This document shows positions 1 through 5,281 of a DNA stretch of 18,996 bases, in pieces; the first letter of the stretch is position 1; each line of letters begins with the position of its first letter. Under the pieces are notes generated by a model. The model did not search any database. It saw nothing but the letters and a program-made list of their open reading frames with translations, and was not told where the DNA came from. The DNA is from Microcaldota archaeon (lineage in GTDB: Archaea > Micrarchaeota > Micrarchaeia > Anstonellales > Bilamarchaeaceae), in NCBI GenBank assembly GCA_030668565.1, contig DAOVFD010000004.1, positions 1 through 18,996 on the forward strand, written 5' to 3'. Both the position numbers and the translations under genes were made by a program.

Positions 1-99
1 GCCCGTACAACTCTTTTGACGGTTTGAATAAAAAAGCCCTTATGAGTTCGAATTCTTTCCCAAACATACTTGTTTATTGAAACACAGTTTTTTTAAATG

Positions 100-107
100 T
101 TTATAAA
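100..107 (+). promoter_or_regulatory. TATA-like box TTTATAAA
   Basis: TTTATAAA lies at 100-107. A start site about 25 nt downstream would fall inside the tandem-repeat region and give a leader of roughly 80 nt before the ATG at 215. The motif is self-complementary, so direction is inferred only from the Shine-Dalgarno and ORF downstream. Confidence 0.4.
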
Positions 108-175
108 CCAACCATATGGTTTGAAAACAAACCAATAAAAAGGAAAATCAATCATATGATTGGAATTTCAATCAA
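106..175. repeat. Two-copy 40-bp imperfect tandem repeat with covarying hairpins and CATATG cores
   Basis: Two units, 106-135 and 146-175, align at an offset of exactly 40. Unit 1 carries the tetramer AACC at 106-109, 110-113, (inverted) 118-121 and 130-133. In unit 2 every one of these is AATC/GATT (146-149, 150-153, 158-161, 170-173). Each unit has a palindrome around CATATG (110-121 and 149-162) and a hairpin (118-133: GGTTTG-AAAA-CAAACC; 158-173: GATTG-GAATTT-CAATC). Hairpin pairs 119:132 and 122:129 change from G:C to A:T and from T:A to G:C between units, so pairing is kept. It lies between a TATA-like box (100-107) and a strong Shine-Dalgarno, so it could be an operator array or a structured leader. 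Confidence 0.7.
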
Positions 176-214
176 AAAAAGAGGAAAAACGACAAAAAAA
201 TAGGAGGAGAACAT

Positions 215-400
215 ATGAAAGGTGGAAATGTTAGGGCCCAGTTTATATCAAAACTACGTTTAGGAAAAAACAGCAGAAATAGCACTACTTTTGGAACTGG
301 GTTTTCAGACGTTAAAACAGGACACAGAACACCCGACACCGAACACCTAAAAATAAAAAATGGGCCCGAAGGGATCGCCGCCTTTGGTGGCGAATTTTGA
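215..400 (+). CDS. Doubtful 61-aa ORF with a strong Shine-Dalgarno
   Basis: An AGGAGGAG motif (about 202-209) sits five bases before the ATG at 215, better than most ribosome sites in this window. The predicted peptide is basic and serine/threonine/glycine rich, has no recognisable domain or membrane segment, and I know no homologue. Its last 40 bases run antisense through the 3' exon and T-loop intron of tRNA-Val, and 313-346 is a low-complexity stretch of GAACACC/GACACC units, which argues against a conserved protein. The ribosome site may be a relic of a longer gene interrupted by the tRNA locus, or the true product may be shorter. Existence as a gene is uncertain. Confidence 0.3.
   Translation: MKGGNVRAQFISKLRLGKNSRNSTTFGTGFSDVKTGHRTPDTEHLKIKNGPEGIAAFGGEF
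347..360 (-). terminator. T-rich trailer of tRNA-Val
   Basis: Directly after the discriminator base of tRNA-Val the minus strand reads two runs of T separated by one A, followed by AGG. Archaeal transcription commonly ends in such T-runs. No stable hairpin precedes it other than the tRNA itself. Confidence 0.45.
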
Positions 401-416
401 ACGCCAGTTCAAAGGT
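375..416 (-). other. tRNA-Val T-loop intron (42 nt, position 59/60)
   Basis: It has the same length as the D-loop intron of the same gene and is identical at 37 of 42 positions. The intron helix is CCTTTG/CAAAGG. The central helix TTCG/CGGC has two Watson-Crick pairs, one G:U and one mismatch, so the motif is relaxed. Cleavage at AT^A and GA^T restores loop TTCGATT. Hairpin core TTTGAAC-GCCA-GTTCAAA at 396-413 (plus strand). Confidence 0.85.
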
Positions 417-438
417 ATCGAACCCCCGATCTTTACCA

Positions 439-494
439 TTTCGAAAACCTTTCCGATGAAACGCTTTGTGAGCATCAGCGAACGAAAGGGTTTC
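439..494 (-). other. tRNA-Val anticodon-loop intron (56 nt, canonical 37/38)
   Basis: Strict archaeal bulge-helix-bulge with cleavage at CA^G and AA^T. The interior folds into a helix AAACC-(C)-TTTC/GAAAGGTTT and an inner CGCT/AGCG stem. It shares no sequence with the other two introns of this gene. Confidence 0.9.
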
Positions 495-515
495 TGTCAA
501 GGTAACGTCTTACCA

Positions 516-557
516 TCGTCGGCTTTGCCGGCGAATTTTGAACGCCAGTTCAAAGCT
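516..557 (-). other. tRNA-Val D-loop intron (42 nt, position 15/16)
   Basis: The bulge-helix-bulge is visible: exon GTCG (the 5' D-stem strand) pairs with intron CGAC, with bulges AG^A and GA^T, and the intron helix GCTTTG/CAAAGC follows directly. Excision restores a normal D arm. The core also folds as the hairpin TTTGAAC-GCCA-GTTCAAA (plus strand 537-554), which competes with the splicing fold. Confidence 0.88.
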
Positions 558-560
558 CTC

Positions 561-618
561 GACTACGAGCCCAAAAAGCTTGTAGGTATTGAACGCAGTT
601 CAATCAGACTACGAGCCC
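561..618 (-). repeat. Direct duplication of the tRNA-Val 5' end, with a hairpin between copies
   Basis: The first 12 nt of the tRNA (GGGCTCGTAGTC on the minus strand) occur at 607-618 and again, perfectly, at 561-572: a 46-bp period. Between them lies the hairpin ATTGAAC-GCA-GTTCAAT (588-604). The AT-rich box at 643-650 is the usual distance (about 31 nt) from the outer copy at 618, not from the inner copy that begins the functional gene. The outer copy is therefore probably part of the precursor leader. Confidence 0.85.
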
Positions 619-642
619 ATGAGATTTAATATAATATAAGAA

Positions 643-650
643 AAATTTAA
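643..650 (-). promoter_or_regulatory. TATA-like box for tRNA-Val
   Basis: The minus strand reads TTAAATTT here, about 30 nt before position 618. A second AT-rich element (TTATATTATATTAA, about 627-640) is closer and could serve instead, placing the start just after the outer tRNA-end copy. The tRNA promoters at 13040, 13836 and 18245 all lie about 31 nt from their tRNA. Confidence 0.45.
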
Positions 651-656
651 GAATAC

Positions 657-748
657 AGCGAACCTCATAAATAATTCTCGTTCGCTACTAGCAAACCGTC
701 TGAGTGCGGCATTAGCAAAACCAGTCGCAAAACTTCTGCGGTTTGCTA
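657..748. repeat. Cluster of inverted repeats between metK and tRNA-Val
   Basis: A perfect 10-bp inverted repeat, TAGCAAACCG (689-698) and CGGTTTGCTA (739-748), encloses a third related copy (TTAGCAAAACC, about 712-722). A separate 7-bp pair, AGCGAAC (657-663) and GTTCGCT (680-686), lies beside it. The outer pair starts four bases after the metK stop, so terminator or processing-site use is plausible. No T-run follows the hairpin. Confidence 0.6.
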
Positions 749-751
749 TAG

Positions 752-1957
752 TTAGAAAACCGGAATCTTCCCGAAAACTATTCTGTTCGTTATTTCTGTT
801 ATCTCCTCAAGACTCTTATCCATTGAATATCTGACCTTGTCCTGTATGACTTCGAAGTCCTTTTCCTTTTTTGTTATAATCATTGCCGATGCCACGCTGG
901 GCTGGTCGATGGGCTTTCCTATCTGCGACAGAAGCGTTATCGTTATATCCTCTATCTCCTCGTGTTCCTCTGCTATCTCACTTGCCATCATTGTTGCAAG
1001 CACAGAATAGATTTTTCCCACATGGTTAACCGGGTTTTTCCCTGCAGCCGCTTCCAGGCTCATTCCCCTGAAAGGAGTTATCAGTCCGTTAACCCGGTTT
1101 CCTCTTCCAACGCTTCCATCATCCCCCATCTCAGCGCTCGTCCCGGTCAGTGTTATGTAAACGGATTTTTTTTCTATGTCATCAGCAGTATTAACCGAAA
1201 CATCCACTTCCATATCAGTGATTTTCCCGGACAGCGTCAATATATCGTTTTTTATCCTTTCCTTATGTTCAACATATTGGTCTATTCCCTCGACATATTT
1301 CGATATCAATGCAACGGCAACAGTCAACCTTATCTGGTTATCCTGTCTGAGTCCCATCACCTTTATGTCCTCACCGACTTCAGGATGTGCTGATTTATAT
1401 CCGTCAGAATTAAGGTATTTTTCAACATTAAGGACTGTTTTTTCAACATCATCAAAAGGCGCAAAACCTGTGCCGAAACTGGTATCGTTTGCAAGCGGAA
1501 CAGCCTTGCTCTCCGAAAGCAAACCGGCCAGCTCTGCAGAACCGGTTGAAATCCTTGATTCTATCTCAACATCCGCAGGGACATCCAGATTATGCACAAC
1601 ACTGCCCAGATATTTCTTTGCTGTTTCGATGGCTATATGCTGAACGGGAATCTGTTTTCCTTCAAACTCGCTGGTGGCCCTTCCGCTTAAAAGAATGAAT
1701 ATCGGTTTTGTGAAGATGCCCCCCCCGAATTCAACATCTGTTCCACCACCGCATATCTGGCCTTTGTCAACATTGTGATGAAGAATCCTGCCGAATTCAT
1801 TCAAATAATTTTTGCTCAGTTCCCTGCTTATTTCCTCCATTATTCCATCAATAAGAGAGTCCGGGTGGCCCAATCCCTTCCGTTCAACCAGTTCCACTTC
1901 TCTCCTAAACGGCGGCAGGTATCTTCCTTTTTCGACTACGATATTTCTCTTGACCAT
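752..1957 (-). CDS. metK (archaeal mat type): Archaeal S-adenosylmethionine synthetase
   Basis: Makes S-adenosylmethionine from methionine and ATP in the cytoplasm. The protein is 401 aa, the usual size for the archaeal family, which is only distantly related to bacterial MetK. Family landmarks include the N-terminal ERKGLGHPDSLIDGIMEEIS region, the glycine-rich GGGTDVEFGGG segment, the DTSFGTGFAPFD segment, and a C-terminal QIGKPIDQPSVASA stretch. The start chosen is the ATG at 1957, preceded by GGTGAT; an upstream in-frame codon at 1999 would add 14 residues with no homology. The first 22 bases overlap the end of the transglutaminase-like gene, so the two are translationally coupled. It is the last gene of the minus-strand string that begins at 7514. 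Confidence 0.95.
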   Translation of the reverse strand: MVKRNIVVEKGRYLPPFRREVELVERKGLGHPDSLIDGIMEEISRELSKNYLNEFGRILHHNVDKGQICGGGTDVEFGGGIFTKPIFILLSGRATSEFEGKQIPVQHIAIETAKKYLGSVVHNLDVPADVEIESRISTGSAELAGLLSESKAVPLANDTSFGTGFAPFDDVEKTVLNVEKYLNSDGYKSAHPEVGEDIKVMGLRQDNQIRLTVAVALISKYVEGIDQYVEHKERIKNDILTLSGKITDMEVDVSVNTADDIEKKSVYITLTGTSAEMGDDGSVGRGNRVNGLITPFRGMSLEAAAGKNPVNHVGKIYSVLATMMASEIAEEHEEIEDITITLLSQIGKPIDQPSVASAMIITKKEKDFEVIQDKVRYSMDKSLEEITEITNRIVFGKIPVF

Positions 1958-3156
1958 AAAATCACCGGTAATAAAGCCAGTATAAGTGCGAAAAGGCATA
2001 TATTGTCTTCTATGTCTTCTTTGACCTCACTTTTTCTTATTACAATCTGTTTTGTTGCCTTCGCACCATTTACAGAAGCCCGCACTGGTATCGTATAAAT
2101 ATAACCTTCAGGAAGTGCTCCGTAATTCACGCGGTATTCTTTTTCTACTGTTTCAAATGGTTCCATAAGAAGCAGTTCCGAATCCGTCTCCCAGTATTTT
2201 TCAGGAGACGAAAAGTGGTAGGTGGCGAACACATATTCGTTTCTGTTGTTTGTTACCTCTACTTTTGCGATGTATGTGCTGTTGTCGAAACTGATTGATA
2301 TCCCAAGGCCTTTCGGGTCCTCAATGGGAGAGTAGCTGCTGATGTCGGTTGAGGAATCCAGTGTCAGGTTAGACGTTTCAGAAGTAACGATATCGTAAAC
2401 TGACTGCTGGTCCGTTCCGTATGAAATAATTACATGGCTGCTGTCAAGAATGCCTGCCTGGTTGAAGGTCGGGTCGATGGGAAGCCAGCCGTACTCCGGA
2501 ATATATGCCTCGGCCCAGGCATGCGGCTGCCAGGCATCACTTAATACATAACCGTTCACATATCTGGTTTCTATTCCAAGGGAATTAAGCATCGATATAA
2601 GAAGGTGGGAATACTCTACACAAACCCCCCTTCTTTCGGCAAATACTGTTTTTGCATCACCCGTAATGCCGAAATAACTGATGTCATACCCTATGTTATC
2701 ATACACCCATTCAACGTTGTTCCTTATCGTCCTCAATATTGAAACATTATCTGCAAGATTTCCTGCCCTGAGAGCTATTGCTTCGTTGCATTCAGTAAGC
2801 TCTGTTGAATTTACCTCCTGCGGAATGAGAGGAAAATCACTCCCCAGCCCGGTGTTGTAGTCGATTTCGAGCAAAACAGTGGTCTTTAGCGTGGTTGTTC
2901 CTTTCCCAACATCATCAGCGTACAGCACATGTATCTCTTCATCCCCAATTATATCCATTTCAGGCTCGGTTTCTATAAGAATTACTCTCTGGTTTGAGTT
3001 GTTAACTGCAACCATTCCGTTGAAGTCCATTGAACATCTGTCAATGGGACAATTTATCATCCATGTTCTTTCAACCTCAATAATGGAAGAACCGAAACTG
3101 TTTTCAGAAAATGAAACCGAAAGCAGAATAAGAAAAAGAAGCAGGGATTTATTCAT
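1936..3156 (-). CDS. Membrane-anchored extracellular transglutaminase-like protein
   Basis: A 406-aa protein with a signal peptide (MNKSLLLFLILLSVSFSENSFG) and one C-terminal membrane helix (about 385-402) followed by a short charged tail, so most of it faces outward. A transglutaminase-like core spans about 135-235 with the Cys-His-Asp triad in place: C179 in RRGVCVEYSH, H212 in QPHAWAEAY, D228 in WLPIDPTF. Such archaeal proteins are thought to be thiol proteases or cross-linking enzymes; the substrate is unknown. A beta-rich region (about 280-375) separates core and anchor. The start is the ATG at 3156, with AGGGGGT upstream inside the end of purD, two bases after the purD stop. Its place between two housekeeping biosynthetic genes is odd. 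Confidence 0.88.
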   Translation of the reverse strand: MNKSLLLFLILLSVSFSENSFGSSIIEVERTWMINCPIDRCSMDFNGMVAVNNSNQRVILIETEPEMDIIGDEEIHVLYADDVGKGTTTLKTTVLLEIDYNTGLGSDFPLIPQEVNSTELTECNEAIALRAGNLADNVSILRTIRNNVEWVYDNIGYDISYFGITGDAKTVFAERRGVCVEYSHLLISMLNSLGIETRYVNGYVLSDAWQPHAWAEAYIPEYGWLPIDPTFNQAGILDSSHVIISYGTDQQSVYDIVTSETSNLTLDSSTDISSYSPIEDPKGLGISISFDNSTYIAKVEVTNNRNEYVFATYHFSSPEKYWETDSELLLMEPFETVEKEYRVNYGALPEGYIYTIPVRASVNGAKATKQIVIRKSEVKEDIEDNICLFALILALLPVILWSREIS

Positions 3157-3158
3157 TC

Positions 3159-4442
3159 TTACCCCCTTAGTTCCTTCATGTGTTTTATCCTTTTTTCGAG
3201 GAGTTCTTTTGTCCCGATGTCTTTCCTGTGCCACATCGGGCCGGATGAATTTTTGCAGCCTTCCTCAGCTATTCTCTCAGCTTCCTCGATATTGCCGGCA
3301 ATTCCGAGTATTCCGAAAGACCTTGAACCTGTCGTGAATATCTTACCCTCCTTTTCGTAAACAGATGCATAGTAGATTTTCGCATCCGTTCCTTCCTCAA
3401 CAGAAACTTCCGCATCCTTTACTGATTTTCCAGGATAGCCCTCAGGAACAAGATACTTCACCACAGTGCTTGAATTATCGAATTCAACACTACCAAGATT
3501 CTCTTCAGCCATTTTCTGAAATATTTCAACAAATGAACCCTTCACAAGCGGAACAACATTCATTGCCTCAGGGTCTCCGAATCTTGCGTTGAATTCTATC
3601 ACCTTAACGCCGTTTTCCATTGCCATGAATTGTCCGTAGAGTATTCCTTTGAACGGATTTCCCTCTTTTTTCATCACTTCAATTATTTTTCTTATGATAT
3701 CTCCGCCTTCTTCAAGGTCTTTCTGCTCAAGGAACGGAAGATTCTCTCCTGTCGAATAACTGCCCATTCCACCCGTATTTGGTCCTTTGTCTTGTTCAAA
3801 TGCCCTTTTATGGTCCTGCACGGGCGGCATGAGTGCAACATGCTCACCATCGCAGAATGCCTGTAACGTAAATTCCTCACCGAACAGTCTTTCCTCAAGA
3901 ACAACAGAGCCGTCTTTTTCAATAAGCGAATTCACATAGGCAATCGTTTCCTCTTCGCCGTTCAGGTGTTCACCCATTATCCTTACTCCCTTTCCCCCCG
4001 TCAGTCCTACCGGCTTTACCGCAACTTCTCCGGTTTCCTTTATGAAACTGCGCGCTTCTTCTCCGGAAGATACAACTGCAAAACCGGGAAGACCTGGAAT
4101 TGAATGATTCTTCATAAGATTCCTTGCATATGCCTTGTCCCATTCTATCCTTGATGCATTCTTGCCCGGCGACGCAACACCGGAACAAAATTCAGAAAGC
4201 ACATCACTTACACCTGCCGCAAGGGTCGCGTCAGGACTTGAAAAACCCAAATCAAAACTTTCGCCCTGAAGAACTTTTTTGACTTCATCTGCATTTTCTA
4301 TGTTACATATCCAGTGTTTTTTAGAAAGCCTTGCGATTGCCGGGTTCTTTTTTGACATCACTGCATAAAGTTCGGCCTCCTCAGCTATCCTTTCCGCAAT
4401 TACATGTTCCCTTGCACCGTTTCCAACAATAAGAACTTTCAT
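3159..4442 (-). CDS. purD: Phosphoribosylamine-glycine ligase
   Basis: Second step of purine synthesis: joins glycine to phosphoribosylamine using ATP. It is 427 aa, full length for the family. The N-terminal domain begins MKVLIVGNGAREHVIAERIA. The ATP-grasp domain shows VAVKPVGLTGGKGV (nucleotide binding), NTGGMGSYS, and the metal site EFNARFGDPEAMNVVP. The C-terminal domain carries GYPGKS and FGILGIAG. The ATG at 4442 lies one base after the stop of the 42-aa peptide gene and the stop lies two bases before the transglutaminase-like gene, so it is embedded in an operon. No other purine gene is visible in the window. Confidence 0.96.
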   Translation of the reverse strand: MKVLIVGNGAREHVIAERIAEEAELYAVMSKKNPAIARLSKKHWICNIENADEVKKVLQGESFDLGFSSPDATLAAGVSDVLSEFCSGVASPGKNASRIEWDKAYARNLMKNHSIPGLPGFAVVSSGEEARSFIKETGEVAVKPVGLTGGKGVRIMGEHLNGEEETIAYVNSLIEKDGSVVLEERLFGEEFTLQAFCDGEHVALMPPVQDHKRAFEQDKGPNTGGMGSYSTGENLPFLEQKDLEEGGDIIRKIIEVMKKEGNPFKGILYGQFMAMENGVKVIEFNARFGDPEAMNVVPLVKGSFVEIFQKMAEENLGSVEFDNSSTVVKYLVPEGYPGKSVKDAEVSVEEGTDAKIYYASVYEKEGKIFTTGSRSFGILGIAGNIEEAERIAEEGCKNSSGPMWHRKDIGTKELLEKRIKHMKELRG

Positions 4443-4443
4443 G

Positions 4444-4572
4444 CTATCGCCTTAGAAGCAGTCTTCTGAGAGCATCCCCGAGGGTGTTCCCCAGAGGTTT
4501 CACAATTATGTACTTTCTCTCGGTGGGGTGGTTCTTCACTATATTGAAGGACATCTGGTTTTCGTCTTTCAT
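4444..4572 (-). CDS. 42-aa RNA polymerase alpha/RpoL-like peptide
   Basis: Small gene with a strong Shine-Dalgarno (AAGGAGG, inside the end of the preceding gene) and an ATG at 4572, two bases after that gene's stop. It ends one base before purD, so it is in the operon. The C-terminal half, KYIIVKPLGNTLGDALRRLL, resembles the helix-forming dimerisation motif of RNA polymerase alpha-type subunits (bacterial RpoA HTLGNALRRILL; archaeal RpoL/Rpb11 HTLGNLLR). The rest of an RpoL (about 90 aa) is absent and the next frame is occupied by purD. It could be a truncated RpoL duplicate, a minimal alpha-motif peptide, or chance similarity. The ribosome site and exact packing argue that it is translated. 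Confidence 0.65.
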   Translation of the reverse strand: MKDENQMSFNIVKNHPTERKYIIVKPLGNTLGDALRRLLLRR

Positions 4573-4574
4573 CC

Positions 4575-5279
4575 TTATTCGAACCTCCTTTTTATGTAGC
4601 CCTCGGTTATCAGCATGTTCAATCCTTCCTCCACACGCGGGATTGCAATCCTGTGGAGCCTTGAGAATTCCCTTACATTGAGGCTTCCGTTGTGCAGTTT
4701 TATCCAATCATAAAGTGTTTCCTTCAGCGCCTCATCACTCATCTTCTCAAGCTGCTCTACCCTTTTTGCGAGTTCATCCCTCTTTCTCTCGCATTCGATA
4801 AGTATCCTTGCATTCTCCTCGCTTGAGCGGACGATGTTTTCATATTTTGCGGTTTGGCTTCTGTACTTCGAATTCACTTCGCTCAGTTCTGTTGAAAGCA
4901 CTATCGCATCCTTGTTCATAAGTTTAAGGATTTCTGTAAGCACGCTGTTAATCTCGAAATAGACTGCGGATGGTCTGAATTCGTAGTAATCCTCGGATAA
5001 CTGAAGAACATTAAGGAATACCGGAAGTACCTCAAGACGTCTCGCCCTCTTGTTCTTTTTCGGAGGAACATCGTATTCAAGCTCCACGAAGTCGGGCTTG
5101 AATGTTATCCTGTATTCGAGTTCAGGATTCCCCTTAAGGTCAAAACCTCTTATCTTCTCTATTACTAATGCGTCCTTCGAATACGAGATTTTGGTGAAGC
5201 CCAGGCTGCCCAGCAGGGTTGCCAGTCCCTGAAGGCCTTTTTTCTGATGTGCCTTGACCTTTATTTTCTCTTCTGCCAT
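4575..5279 (-). CDS. Coiled-coil protein with C-terminal winged-helix-like domain
   Basis: A 234-aa protein I do not recognise by name. The N-terminal half (1-110) is a mixed alpha/beta domain with a KKNKRARRLE basic patch near 74-83. Residues about 120-185 are a heptad-like charged helix (ELSEVNSKYRSQ to RDELAKRVEQLEKM), likely a coiled coil. The last 50 residues (LYDWIKLHNGSLNVREFSRLHRIAIPRVEEGLNMLITEGYIKRRF) have the pattern of a winged helix. The stop of the ATPase gene lies two bases upstream, so the two are co-expressed. It may be an adaptor of the ATPase and the membrane protein; that is inference from position. Confidence 0.8.
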   Translation of the reverse strand: MAEEKIKVKAHQKKGLQGLATLLGSLGFTKISYSKDALVIEKIRGFDLKGNPELEYRITFKPDFVELEYDVPPKKNKRARRLEVLPVFLNVLQLSEDYYEFRPSAVYFEINSVLTEILKLMNKDAIVLSTELSEVNSKYRSQTAKYENIVRSSEENARILIECERKRDELAKRVEQLEKMSDEALKETLYDWIKLHNGSLNVREFSRLHRIAIPRVEEGLNMLITEGYIKRRFE

Positions 5280-5281
5280 CC

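Larger units (their letters stand above)
361..572 (-). tRNA. tRNA-Val(GAC), four exons and three introns
   Basis: Exons on the minus strand are 572-558, 515-495, 438-417 and 374-361, giving a 72-nt mature tRNA. The acceptor GGGCTCG pairs with CGGGCCC (one G:U), discriminator A361. The D arm reads GTCGAG/TGGTAAGAC, keeping A14, G15, G18, G19 and A21. The anticodon stem is TTACC/GGTAA with loop TTGACAT (anticodon GAC, valine). The T arm is GGGGG-TTCGATT-CCCTT, with two G:U pairs at its base. Introns: D loop 516-557 (42 nt), anticodon loop 439-494 (56 nt), T loop 375-416 (42 nt). The anticodon intron forms a textbook bulge-helix-bulge: exon helix TTACC/GGTAA, bulge AAT, helix TTGA/TCGA, bulge CAG, intron helix AAACC/GGTTT. 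A second copy of the first 12 nt lies at 607-618, so the 5' end could also be drawn at 618. Confidence 0.93.

Noticed and set aside
1..60. A GAGTTCGAATTC stretch that looks like a tRNA T arm at the left edge
   Set aside because: The flanking bases do not form a 5-bp T stem, and no acceptor or anticodon arm can be placed around it.
361..618. Repeated hairpins read as a CRISPR array
   Set aside because: Units are only partly similar, spacing is irregular, and the repeats are explained by tRNA introns with splicing motifs; no cas gene is present.
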